From assembly GCF_041296385.1 (NCBI RefSeq), contig NC_091022.1, positions 19,797,967-19,861,966 of the forward strand: 64,000 nucleotides of DNA, given 5' to 3'. The position numbers and the translations under genes are program-made. This stretch comes from Aphelocoma coerulescens (lineage: Eukaryota > Chordata > Aves > Passeriformes > Corvidae). This document shows positions 12,044 to 23,535 of this stretch, one piece after another. The notes below the pieces were generated by a model. The model was not told the origin of the DNA, did no database searches, and saw nothing but the letters and a program-made list of their open reading frames with translations. Position 1 is the stretch's first letter; each line of letters starts with the position of its first letter.

Positions 12044-13079
12044 CTAGAAATAACCAAGAATGGAGAAAATTAATATGACTCTTTATGAGTATAAACAAAA
12101 ACCTATTTTCACAGGTAGCATCCAGAAAAGTTACTTGTTCATTACATGAGATGGGCAAAATGTACTCAGTAATTTCTCAGTCTCATGTCAGCTTCCCAGA
12201 AGAGCAAGATCAGAATAAGTAGAAGAGGAGGAAGGTCTGAGAGAAAAATGTGACTATTTTATCCAGATTAAATAGCATTTTTACTTTTCCTATGGCTTAC
12301 TGGAGACTGGTTGGAAATACAAGCAGAGAAACATAACATTTTTAAGGTACCACTGGACTGATCCAAAGAGAGAGGAGAGCTTTCCCTGGGACTTCCTATG
12401 AGGGCACATGTTCTTTCCTACAGACCTGCAACTCCACAGCAGAGAAGAAAGCAATGTTTTACACACTGATCAGGACAAAATGCAGAATATGCTGCATGTG
12501 TGATTCCGGCTTCAATCTCATGTTTAGCTAAAGGAGGTTCCTTGCCTCAGTTCTTTGCAGCGACCTTTTTGAATACAATGGCTTTATGAGAAGTCCCACA
12601 TCCCTGCAAATATTGCATGGTCTGGGCCCCCTGATATCCAGGAAGTGTTTTAAATAGACAACAAAATTTCTGACTATGAAGAGGTGTTTAAATAACCAGT
12701 ATGGAAGTTCCTTGACCTTCCTCTTTAAGGAGAGCTGGCACTTGTGCTTCCAGGGAACAGCAGCCACAGCTGTTTCTACAGATACTCTCTATCTGTACAG
12801 AGGGAGAGTCTATAAAACAGTTCTAAGGTTGGTCAGTAACTTTAAAATACGGCTTGTAGAAAACTCTTGTCCTTCCTTGTTTTTTTTTTTCCCCTGTTAT
12901 TTTGCTTGCCACTTTATGGATGAGGAAGAAAAGTGCTACAGAAAGCAAATTGCTTAGGAAAGAGTGGGTAGGAGCTATAAATACTAAAGAAACTTCAGCA
13001 ATTTTGGATCTTGCTAAAAATTTAAAGCTGAGTCTTTTAAGTTTGTTCCCTGCTGATGGCTGGAAACATCGTTACCTAC
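12044..13079 (-). other. ADGRL2: ADGRL2 intron, 1.0 kb
   Basis: Lies between the GPS exon and the TM1 exon. A short T run near 12881-12890 was the only notable element. Confidence 0.8.
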
Positions 13080-13253
13080 CACAATTTCCCGACGAGCCAT
13101 AAGAATTGCAAAGTTGGTGAGGTGACTGCAAGCACACGTTGTATGAGTTTTATTTGTGTCAACCAGTTTGCAGCCTTGAGTTGACCAGTATCCCATCATA
13201 GTCCTCTCTGAGTAGTTCCAGAAGGAACAATTTGCATTGAAATAATTGTCAGG
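13080..13253 (-). CDS. ADGRL2: ADGRL2 exon: GPS autoproteolysis site and tethered agonist
   Basis: 174 nt, phase 0 on both sides. The acceptor is tatctcccag and the donor gtaggtaacg. It reads [40 protein letters not shown], then [18 protein letters not shown]. The GPS has its full set of two Trp and four Cys. The cleavage tripeptide HLT is at 13116-13124, and the scissile Leu/Thr bond falls between codons 13119-13121 and 13116-13118. In the family the GAIN domain cleaves itself here, and the new N-terminus TNFAILM acts as the tethered (Stachel) agonist of the seven-helix domain. Three overlapping GT donors end this exon; the one chosen keeps the frame to YKDGVHELL. Confidence 0.97.
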
Positions 13254-14337
13254 CTGGGAGATAAAAGGATAACACAAAATGAGGATTTTACACACTAAGA
13301 TGGCAATAACAATCGTTTAATATGTGTAAAGGGTAATTCAGATTAAACTTTGCATGTTTCGGACAATAAAGTTTTTCATCAGCAAAATTGTGGACTGTGT
13401 TGCACAGGGAAGACATCTAGTTTAAAAGGGACTTTATAGTCTGAAGCACTCTGAAGTGTAGTCTCAATTACTGTAGACCCAATTTTAAACAATTACAATT
13501 ACCATCTTACGATTTTATGCATGGACGGTACATTATAGCTATTTTTGCTTTCTGGAAAGTTAGGACTGTGAATTTATTCTGAAGATATTTTTTCCTGTAA
13601 TTGACAATTTAAAAATAGGATTTTTTTCCTTTGATTCTCACCTTTGGTCAGGCCAAAGTCATGTGAACAGGTATCACAAAAAAGTTCACTCTTCGATGCC
13701 TATCTACTTTGATGAAAAACAATCCAACCAGATTTATAAAAACAGGCAAAATGAGAGTAAAATTTAACCATATATTCGTTATCTCAGTAGTGATTGTTTA
13801 CTTTGCCCACACTGAGACATGAAAAGAGAAAGGGCCAAGCTTAAGAGCAAAGAAGCACATCAAATAAAATACCATGAAGAAAATATACATAAATTTAAAG
13901 TAAAACAAACCAAGATACCATACTTTATTCTTTGCAGAATAAATGAAATTTAAACAATTTGTATAGGTTTCCATAACTTGGTCCAAAATTATTGCAAAAA
14001 GTTAACGTGTCAATAAAACTTACTACATCAAACCATCAAGAATCTTAACAGTTATTTTCTACCCTTCTACTAAGGTAAGAGTTAATTTTCAGTTAGAAAC
14101 AAATTAGTCATTTACATTTTCATGTTGATGACTGAATTAGCTTTCATTAAGAATACACTTAAGTTCTAATAATCACTGAACCAGGCTCATTTAATTTTAT
14201 GTTCATAGACTTAACTTGTGTCTCTGACCTAGTCCAACATTTAAAATTCAAATGGAAAAAAAAAGGTTATTTTTCTGCATTGCTTTTCTCTCCTGCTGAT
14301 TTTATGACCTTCCCATTAATTCATTAGCATAACTCAC
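13254..14337 (-). other. ADGRL2: ADGRL2 intron, 1.1 kb
   Basis: Lies within the GAIN domain coding region, before the GPS exon. Nothing recognisable was seen in it. Confidence 0.8.
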
Positions 14338-14543
14338 ATCAATGTGCTCCAGTGTGAAATGCACGGGATCAGTCAGGTACACCCGGCTCGACTCCTTGTT
14401 GATGGAGGCCGCGATGACGTGGGAGTTGACGGCGATTGTGCTGTTCCGCCCCGCCAAGTCACTGCCTAACTTTATGGTTGCATTTTCAGTACTGAGGAAA
14501 CGACCCAAACTTTTGTAAATAATGAAAACCAGTTTTGCTAACC
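14338..14543 (-). CDS. ADGRL2: ADGRL2 exon: GAIN subdomain B, central strands
   Basis: 206 nt, phase 1 in and phase 0 out. The acceptor is tcttttgtag and the donor gtgagttatg. It encodes [60 protein letters not shown] and HFTLEHID. Two potential N-glycosylation sequons (NAT, NST) are visible. The short 249-nt intron upstream (14544-14792) is the smallest in the window. Confidence 0.97.
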
Positions 14544-14792
14544 CTACAAAAGAAAAAAAAGCCCATCATCACGCCACAGAAAGACAGCAGCCTGTGCTAT
14601 ATTGGCAATTAAGCGTCAGTAAACAGAGAGGTATTTTCAGGCTATGGATTTGAAGAAAAACGACCAGGTACCCATGATAATCTAGAAAAAGCCACAGAGC
14701 AGCTTTTTTGTGTTTTGTTTTGATATTTTAACCAGGTAAGGTAGGTTTTATAAAAGTTAATGGCGTTCCACTGCTCCGTGCCCAAGGCTCAC

Positions 14793-14915
14793 CGTTCCTG
14801 CTGTTCTGTTTCATGGTGCGTGCAGAGAGCTGAATCCAGTTGCCTCCTTTACCAGCCTGAGGAAATCTCAAGTCCTGCACCTGGCCCTCAGTAGAGAGCA
14901 CTGCAACATCCAAAA
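14793..14915 (-). CDS. ADGRL2: ADGRL2 exon: GAIN subdomain B, first strands
   Basis: 123 nt, phase 1 on both sides. The acceptor is ggtctgcttag and the donor gtgagccttg. It reads [20 protein letters not shown], then [20 protein letters not shown] and NG. The beginning and end ([16 protein letters not shown]) are typical of the family. The middle loop is divergent and, against the mammalian ADGRL2 I remember, one residue shorter. Confidence 0.95.
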
Positions 14916-16800
14916 CTAAGCAGACCAGAGAGGAAAAAAAAAAGAAGCGTTAAAAAAGGAGAATGCAGAGAAAGTCTCTTGGCCAGATTACAATATGCCA
15001 GACGACAATCTTTCCCCTCAGTCTTTATTTAGTTTTCTCACATGGCTGTCTGTAAGGCAGATTTGTACTGCATGCTTCAATCACACAGACTTAGCTTCTT
15101 TAACTAAATCTAGTGCACACTGCTAAAATGACAGTACTCCAGTAGTGATAACGACATCAAACCTTGTTCAAATTTGTGCCCACAAAACATCCACTTAAAG
15201 ATACCACACATGTGTTGCAGTAAAATACTAGTTTTGAAGATCTTAATGTCTATGCAGTATCCTCTGCTGACAAATTTAGAACTTTAAGTATTGATTTAGA
15301 TATAAAGTTTTTTAAACAGTCAGCAAAGAATACCTAAGTGGCATGCCATGTATTTAGCTAAATCAGTATACAGAGCTAAAAATTATTTCTGATTTTTTCC
15401 TAAATCTAATTCTGTATATTTATAGGAAACCATTTTATTAGCTCTGCTAAGAAACATTTAAATTGAAAAATCAGATGCCACTCAGCCATCCTTAAGCATT
15501 ACTTTTATAACACACTGTATATTGGGAAACTTTCATGGGATTACCACTGAATGCTGGATTTCCTTGGATAGATAAAATCATATAGGTGAGAGTGGACAAT
15601 TGGCTGACAAAATCTGTGTTATATTAAACCAGACTAGCTGCAGGTCTGAACTACAGACTGACAAAAGGTATGAAATTAGGACAATGCCTTCTCTTTCTCC
15701 AAGCCATACATATGCGCACCAGGAATTCAGTCTTGCATGGCATCAGGAAAGTGTTATTATGACATGAAGACAGCTTATCACAAGAAGTAATATTCAGAGT
15801 CTACTCAGCTCCTTGGAACTGCTTGTGTACATCCCGAGGCAGACCTATGATTCTACCCACATTCCTTTAAAACAACTGGTGCAGTTCCTTTGATAACAGA
15901 CTGTAGGACTTTTCCCCATACTTTCCCACTATCTTCCTACTCAATTAAAAACCAGGCAGAATCATCTTCTACAGTTACAAATATGCAGACACTGAAACGT
16001 GAAAAGTCTCATTTCTGCAGTCTATTCCAAGTCTCTATCTTTGTACTCTGCATATTAGCAGACTTTCAGGTTCCTTGTACCTCACTGAGACTACATTAAT
16101 CTCTGTAAGAAGTCAAAGGAATTTTAATTTTATGCATAGCAATGATTTTTGCTTTAACACATCCTTCGCAACAATATTTGCACATCTCTAATACCAAACC
16201 CCTTCATTTCTCTGTCACCACTTAAATTCTAAATTACGCTCCAACTATCTCCAGCTATTCTGCAGTCTCTGGAGCATAGCTATTCTGCATTATGGGAGAT
16301 GTAGTTCACTGAACACATTTTTACCTGAAGGCAGTCATGTTTAATATAAACATTTGGCCTACACTGAGTGCTTAAAATATTTAACTGGCACAGTACATTG
16401 CAAAAAAGTAATTTAAATTCATCAGGAACAGTTTACATTTAACAGAAAAGTATTTTCTGCAGTTCTACAGAAAGCAGTTACCTCTAAAAAATCCATTCTC
16501 TGCCTTTTAAGTACTCTTCATATCCATACATTCTGCTAATGATTTTTCAGTGATAAATCAACTTTGCAACATCAACTACGTTCCATTTTTTACCGTACTA
16601 ATGACACTAAAGAATAAGGCTAATTTCAAAGACCCAAACAAGAAAGGTGTGTTTTCCTCGCTTTGGAGCCCTCACCTCTCCATCAAACATTGCACAGCTC
16701 AGCCTTCAGAAAGTATGTCGCTATCTGGAGTATTCTTTCCTCCTTTTGTGTAAAGCAATACACAGCACTTTAACTTATGCTTGAAAAGAAGTTTACTTAC
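14916..16800 (-). other. ADGRL2: ADGRL2 intron, 1.9 kb
   Basis: GAIN-region intron with no recognised repeat or coding segment. Confidence 0.8.
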
Positions 16801-16984
16801 CAATATTTTCTGTGGGCATTGAGACTCTACTTGGTTCTACAAGATTATCAGCCAAGACAAAAGCCCCTTCTTCTAATGTATCAAGTAACATTGTTGCTGC
16901 GTGGGCTTGCTCTGAAGAATTCATGTCCTTCCAGGACTCCAGAGCTTCAGGCCTGAGCAAGTTGTCCACTGTATCCACAACTGC
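16801..16984 (-). CDS. ADGRL2: ADGRL2 exon: GAIN subdomain A, later helices
   Basis: 184 nt, phase 0 in and phase 1 out. The acceptor is taatgaatgcag and the donor gtaagtaaac, a near-perfect donor. It reads [20 protein letters not shown], then [20 protein letters not shown], then [23 protein letters not shown] is a potential N-glycosylation site. The ATG that appears at the 5' edge lies in the acceptor region and is not a start codon. Confidence 0.97.
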
Positions 16985-19872
16985 CTGCATTCATTAGAAA
17001 ACTATCATTAGGTCTGAAGCCCTAGGCAGCTGGGGAAAATTTCCAATGTTATATAGCAACAATTATAATACTTAACTGTCAGAATGATTTACTGTGATTT
17101 AATGGCACTAGAACACTATTTTCAACATTAAAATATTTTCCATCCTCTTGTTGGATTAGCATGAATAGAAGCGCAGCTAGCCACTAGCACTGTGTGGTCT
17201 CTAAGCGGTAAACATGCAAATTTGACTTGTTTTGTATCAGATATAAGCATGGTATTATTAATGTGCTGAAAAACGTAAAAATAAATGCCAGAAGTCTTGC
17301 CTGAAGCTTTCATCTTAATGTCAAAATGTATAAATTCGATTTAAAAATACTAATGCCAAAATTAGCACTCCGCAGTTTAGGCTAAAATGACGATAATACT
17401 CCTCTGGGAACTGAGCCCTGCCAGTGCAGCCACAGCACTATAAACTACTTGTCTATGACAAACTGCCTTCTTTATTACAGGAGGCATGAAATGAAGCTGA
17501 CTCAGTGGATATATATTAGCCCTGGCTACTCTCACTCCCCCTCCTGTTCCTGTACCTGTTCATAGATACTTAGAAGGATTACCAACTCCCATTCCTGCAC
17601 AAAGGTCAGTTACAAAAGGAAATCAATAAAGCAAACAAGATGTCCACTGACCATCCCTGTTCTCAGTGACGGCAAAACTGTAAAGCTGAATAAAAGCTGG
17701 TATTTTAAAAATTTTTACTTTTAACAACTCTATCATCATGTTTTAAGCTTCATTGAGCTGCATATAAGGTAACAATAATAAGGAAGAAGAATAATTCAGT
17801 GACATGATTACGTTATTTTACAAAATAATCCAATCAGAGTAATCAGTTAATCAATTGAAGGCAGGCTTTTACATTAATGCATAACATTTGTGTGCACTGA
17901 GTATGCTGTGCACTGAGTACACCAGGCACTGCTGTAACACCCTGTTTACTCTGTCCCATTTACCTACTCCTAATGTGTCATTAAGCATATATATAATTTG
18001 TTTGATCAATTTAAAAGCATTGGAAATGGAAACAGAACACATCATACAAACAGAAAGATGTCAGTCTGGAATACTATATTGTGAAAATGAATAGGAAAAC
18101 TTGGTCAAGGCTATTGTCAGAGCAAGATTAATTAGCCTAATCCATTTTAATATCCTCTTTCTGTCTGCATTGTGAGCCACCACGACCTTCCTGGCAGGTG
18201 GAAGGTACTTCGAAGTGGCATTAAAGCCTTTTTTCTTTCTCTAATGGGAGACAGAATAGTCAAAATGCTCACACTGATACTGCTGCAGCCATTAACTGGA
18301 GTGGAACAGAAATTGGTCTGCAGAGGCCAGATTCATTAGTCACTAAGAAATACAGATTGGAGCCTCTAATCTGAGGTACAAATGAATCCTCTGTCACAAA
18401 GTGGGAACTTGCTTCATTTGCATAGTGTAAGTCAGCTTTTGATTTGTAATTTCAAGAGGTTTATTAGTCTTATCTAAGCAGAGAAGCCCATTTGAGACCT
18501 ACAGAAAATGACACCAGTTGGAAATTAAGGTTCTGCTCTGGTTTCTCATGTATTGCCTTATAGCGCTGACGGTATGCATTCATTGGTATGATATGCTTTT
18601 CGTTTATTATGGGATAACCTAACTCTGCATTTTCCTTGTGGAAAATCATCACCAGTCCATTAATATTTCTGAAGCACTTCTCCTCTCAGACAGAGGCAAA
18701 TGGGTGGGAAAACCCCACAGCCCCTGTGGCACAGCTGTTGGAGGAGCCCCGTTACCACTCTTCTTATGATCCTGTTTAGCAACAAAAAGGAAGCAGAAAA
18801 ACCCACTCTACTCAAACCATATCTGCTGGATTACCCTTTACTGGTAAAAAAAAAAATTCTAATAAAAACCTATTACAATTGTTATTATTATTAGAGAAAT
18901 TAATTTCTTTCCACATATTTGTCTCTTTTTTCCAAATTTCTGTATAACTGGACATCTCCCATCCATTCCAGGGCTTTAGGATAAAAGACAGAAGTGCCCT
19001 GTACAGAGAAATCGCTTTTCAGTAAGAGTGTGAATTTTTTTATTGTGTTGTAAAGTATTTCAAAATTCTTTCCAAAAATAATTCTTACATTTCATCTCAG
19101 AGGGTACAAGTCAAAATCAGTATTTTAAGAGAAGTTTTGAAAAAATGTGCAGTAAAATCTTTCAGAGCCAGACATGTCTGTTCTAGGACTTTTTTCTCCC
19201 CTTCATAGGGGTGAGGTGGCTTGCTGGCATTGTACTGCAGAAAAGGAGCTGGCCACTACAGGCAACCATTCTACAGCTGATGAAAGAAACTGGAAGTCAG
19301 GCAGCAATGTGTTACACGCCTTCTGTATAGCCTGGTTAATGGGACACATGGCAGACATTTTACTAGCAAAGTTAGAGAAATGTTTTCTTTGCTTTGTATC
19401 CTCAAGTCACTGAATTGTAACAATTCTTAAAACTGTAAGAAAGAGTGATTTTACTAGGCATAAGAATACACACAAAGCAAGCTATATAATGTACATTTTT
19501 CACGCAAGCAAACTCACTCTAAACAGTCTTTGATATAAAATTCTACCAAGCTGAAGTAATTTCTTTGAGTTGCCAGCTTTTTTCCCCTACCCAAAATTTT
19601 ATTACGAGAGAGATGTTACTTCCAATTCAGATAATAATCCTTTCTGCTCTTTTAGTTTTGAACAAGTTAAGGTACAAGAGGTATGAACTTTGATCTTAAT
19701 TTTTTTTTTTTCTGAGTGTTATACCTGTGCAAAGCCAACATTTGTAAAGTTGATATGGGGCACAATACACATTTATCAAAGACTGAAATACATAGGATCA
19801 TGCAGCAAGATGATAAAGCGTGGCAGGTTGCTGAAGCAGGGAGAAAGCAGGGTGACAGCACAGGAGATATAC
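16985..19872 (-). other. ADGRL2: ADGRL2 intron, 2.9 kb
   Basis: GAIN-region intron. It contains a short direct duplication, tgtgcactgagta at 17891-17903 and 17907-17919, and otherwise nothing recognised. Confidence 0.8.
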
Positions 19873-19911
19873 CTTAAGGTAAGCCCTGCACGTCTTCTCT
19901 CGTTTTTGGAG
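19873..19911 (-). CDS. ADGRL2: ADGRL2 39-nt exon: LQKREKTCRAYLK in GAIN subdomain A
   Basis: The minus strand shows the acceptor ttattaaaaag, then 39 nt reading LQKREKTCRAYLK, then the donor gtatatctcc. Phase is 0 on both sides. The sequence fits exactly between SYNK of the previous exon and AVVDTVDN of the next, as in other latrophilins. The peptide is a basic stretch of a GAIN-A helix with one Cys. The exon is too short to be found by open-frame length and was located by its peptide. Family proteins I know all contain this segment, so it is probably constitutive. Confidence 0.95.
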
Positions 19912-21564
19912 CTTTTTAATAAGGAAAAAGAAAATCAGAAGTTAGAAAGATTCTGGAAAACTTCAGAAAGAGAAAAAAAAATACTCTGGTGTTTCAAATC
20001 CCGATTCTGAATGATAGCCTGGACATTAATCTAGTTTCTGTCCACGATGACTACAAAAAAACATCACACAGGAAATGTTTTTTCCCAACTGTGGTTTAAG
20101 CCCAGCTGGCAACCAAATACCACACAGGCGCTTGCTCATTTGCTCACCAGCAGGATTGGAGAAAGAATCACAAGGGTAAAACTGAGAAAATCGATGAGTT
20201 GATATAAACACAGTTCAATAGGTGAAACAAAAGCCGCGCATGAAAACAAAATAAACCAGGGAATTCATTCACTGCTTCCCATGGGCAGGCAGGTGTTCGG
20301 CCATTCCCAGGAAAGCCAAGCTCCATCACACGTAATGGTTACTTGGGAAGACAAACACCATTACTTCAAAGTCCCCCACTTCTTCCTAATTCCCACCAGC
20401 TTTACAGGCTGAGTATGATGTCACATGGTCTGGAATACCCCTTTGGTCAGGTGGACTCAGCTGCCCCAGCTGTGTTCCCATGCACTCCCAAATTCCTTGT
20501 CAGTTTGGCAGTATGAATAGAAGAAAAGGCCTTGATGCTGTGAAAGTGCTGCTCAGCATTAACAAAATCATCTTTATATTATCAAAGATATCAAAGGTAT
20601 ATACTTCAGCACAAATCTGAAACGTAGCCCCATACTAGCCACTGTGAAGAAAATTAACTCTACCCCAGCCAAAAGCAGCACAGCAACAAAGGTTGTCTAG
20701 ATTCAGGTGTCTAGATATCTTTTGCCCAAATGGTGGGATTTGTATGAAAAAGTCGAAGGGAAAAATCTGTGTGTGGGCACTTGATCTGTCTCTGGGAAAA
20801 GTATTTTAAGGGCAGCTAGGGACTGTAAATAAAACTATTGCCAAAATAACAGAGAAGTGCATGGATCTCTCTCTCTAAAGGCGGATGAAAAAATATTTTG
20901 TCTGTGGCTTGCTGACTAGGCTGACGCAAGGAAGAGGCTGAGAAACACAGCATTTCCTCTGAGAAAAAGAGGAAAGGTAATAACACTGTAATTTGTATTT
21001 AAACCACAAAGGCACATTTTCTCAGAAATGTTTCTTGGAACATGTTTCCAGAGAAAACATTAGTTCACGTTTTAGATATGTGTAGTGAGGCATTTTTATA
21101 AAGATCAGTTATAAGTCATGTTGGTGTCTTTAGAAGTCTAAGAAAGTGCTATTATTCTGCAGGAAGTTTGATTAAAATAAAACCCTGCACCTATGCGGAA
21201 TCCCACTGATTTTATTACATGTTCAGGGTTAAAAGGATCACTGGATAAACATGGTGAATTGTTACAGAATTTTTGAGAGCTAATACTCATTTCCCTCACA
21301 CTAGTTATAATGCATTCCAGATTTTAATATGGGACACAGCTATGTATTTTAGGACCAGTCAGCTATTGTGAATTATATCTTATTCCCTAAAGAAGGTAAT
21401 TACAACTTTCTGCTGTATATTTACTGCTGTTTTCTCTCATATGCTTATTCCAGAACTATACACATGCAGGAAAAAAGTATAGATTAATATTTCTGAAAGG
21501 GAAAAAATACAAAACCCAAGAGCAATTGTTATCCCAGCAGGAGGAGGTAATGAGAGGTGTGTAC
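19912..21564 (-). other. ADGRL2: ADGRL2 intron, 1.7 kb
   Basis: Lies upstream of the 39-nt exon in transcript order. No repeat or coding segment was recognised. Confidence 0.8.
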
Positions 21565-21750
21565 CTTGTTATAACTCCTTCCAGCAGAGTCTTTTTCACT
21601 GGGCCGTAGTTCCTGAAGCTGAGCATCTAAAATGTCCACGAGCTGTTCCATCAGCCTCACTGATGAACTAACATCGCCAGCAAAGACCGGTCCTTTGGTG
21701 TGTTTAGCCAGCTCATTGGCCAGACTAGCAGCATTTTCTCCACTTCTGAT
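21565..21750 (-). CDS. ADGRL2: ADGRL2 exon: GAIN subdomain A, first helices
   Basis: 186 nt, phase 0 on both sides. The acceptor is catttcag and the donor gtacacacct. It encodes [19 protein letters not shown], then [20 protein letters not shown], then [15 protein letters not shown] ending SAGRSYNK. This is the helical first part of GAIN subdomain A. It is followed directly by the 39-nt exon. Confidence 0.96.
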
Positions 21751-22592
21751 CTGAAATGACAGTTTATATTATCTCAGCAGGGTCCCTTGTTCTGCTTGCG
21801 GCTCCTAATTCCAATTCCCTGTGTACCTTTGTTGTGGTGAAATAACCATTTGCACATATATTGAAATCTGTAACTAATTGAGACCAATAACATTCTCTTT
21901 ATCTCAGAAGATTAAAGGTTCTTAGATCCGTGACACACAAAAGCAGTTCTTAACAGCCATCAAAACCAGAAATCTGAGTGGGACTTTTGGGCTCGATCTT
22001 CTATTCATCCTCACTTTTATTTTACTGCCATTATCAGACAGTAAGAAATCTGTTTGTTCATGCCAGTGATTGAGGCATTTGAAAGTCAAGTAGCCTTGTA
22101 CTGACAACAAATTATCCAGTTTTCATAAACTTTTTAAATCTCAGTAGGGAAGGAAAACACAGAAAGTGGTTCTGTGCTCTAATCCAACTGTTATCAATGC
22201 ACTCATTGACAAAAATCTATTTATTACAGTGTAATTTTTACTAAAAAAAAAACCCCTTGCCATATACCACAGGTTTTGCTGTGTGATTTATAGCATTTGA
22301 TTTTTTAAGCAAATATTGTTCTTGCTTTTTGAAAACAAGCAAAGCCACTTTGTTTTAAATAGTGATGAGAACATGTAATCACAAATTCAACAGAAGAATT
22401 TCGAGAGGGCATTCTAAAACACACATAAGAACCAAACGGTTGGCCAGTGCTTTGCACATGGAGTACACATAAATCCTTCTACTTTTAATGAACACAGAGT
22501 AATAAAGACAGTTTCAACAAACTGAATTATTAATGCTCAGAGTTAAAATCCTTAATCACCAGTGTATGCCAGATTAAAAGGTTTCAACCAAC
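21751..22592 (-). other. ADGRL2: ADGRL2 intron, 0.8 kb
   Basis: Lies between the HormR exon and the first GAIN exon. Nothing notable was seen. Confidence 0.8.
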
Positions 22593-22696
22593 CTTCTGAG
22601 CCAGCTGATTTACCCAGTGTGAGGTACAGTTGCTAAGATCAGGGCCTTTGGGGTTCCACATTCCCGTTAAGACAACGCAGAGATACGAGGCAGTTC
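22593..22696 (-). CDS. ADGRL2: ADGRL2 exon: second half of hormone-receptor motif
   Basis: 104 nt, phase 1 in and phase 0 out. The acceptor is atctgttgtag and the donor gttggttgaa. It reads [19 protein letters not shown] and [15 protein letters not shown]. The Trp and Cys residues ([11 protein letters not shown]) and an N-linked sequon NCT are typical of the HormR fold that packs against the GAIN domain. The donor, gttggt, lacks the usual purine at the third position and is one of the weaker sites in the gene, but the frame on both sides requires it. Confidence 0.95.
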
Positions 22697-23238
22697 CTAC
22701 AACAGATGTAGAAAACTACAGTGAAATGGAAACCATTTTTCTGCATGCATTCAGGAAATTGGCTTCACTGTCCTAAACAACATTAAATTCTGAATGCTGC
22801 TAATGGTAGTACTTGACAATAATTGACAAAAACTTAAGGAAATAATGTAGATTACAAAGAGCAATAAAAAAAGTCAGTGAAAAGTACCAGACGTTTTCTG
22901 CAAACAAACAAAAAGCCCTTGATTTTTCCTGGAGCTCATCCAGAGGGGAGTTCATAATGAGAATGGCAGCTGTAAGCATATTTCACAATAGTCCTCAAGC
23001 AATGCCCTAAAATTTGACCTGGATTCTCAAAAGTGCAAGCGCAAGGTAATTCTGTGGCTACGCTCAAGTGACGTTTGCAGATTATAACTTGACCATTGCC
23101 TGTAGATACTGCACTCTCTGGGTAACAAAAAATCATGTGACAGACAGTCTGAGATTAAAAAAATATTCCTCGTGAGAGTGCTGCACATTATTTTTGAAAT
23201 GCGTGCTTGAAATCAAGATATATTTTTGAAGGCAATAC
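22697..23238 (-). other. ADGRL2: ADGRL2 intron, 0.5 kb
   Basis: A phase-1 intron splitting the HormR motif. Nothing notable was seen. Confidence 0.8.
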
Positions 23239-23535
23239 CTCGTGTTCCTTTGGGACAAGGGCGTTCGACCATCATTCCTCTTTGTGTTTGGGGCCAGCTA
23301 ATCCCCCTGGCCTCAGTCGGTTCACAGAATCTCTCTGGCAAAGGGAAAAAACTTGTCACGGGAGGAATTTTGGTTGTGGAAACTGGTGGTGGTGGTTTGG
23401 GTCCTCTGCTTCCTTCCTTTGTTCCTCCAGCTAATGTTGTGCTTACAGGACCTTTCTGTGACGTAGTGCTAGTGGTTGACACTGTGGTTTTGTAAAGCTC
23501 TGCTGAAGAAGTTATTGTCACTGCTGTGGTAGGCA
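23239..23535 (-). CDS. ADGRL2: ADGRL2 exon: Ser/Thr/Pro-rich linker and start of hormone-receptor motif
   Basis: 297 nt, phase 1 on both sides. The acceptor is ccctgtgcag and the donor gtattgcctt. It begins [16 protein letters not shown] and runs through a low-complexity stretch rich in Ser, Thr, Pro and Gly ([15 protein letters not shown], then [15 protein letters not shown]). This is the mucin-like stalk, expected to be heavily O-glycosylated, between the OLF propeller and the HormR/GAIN unit. The last third ([29 protein letters not shown]) is the first half of the HormR motif with two of its cysteines. The Pro-Lys-Pro-Pro-Pro-Pro run and the Gly-rich segment are where vertebrate orthologues tend to differ. 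Confidence 0.97.
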
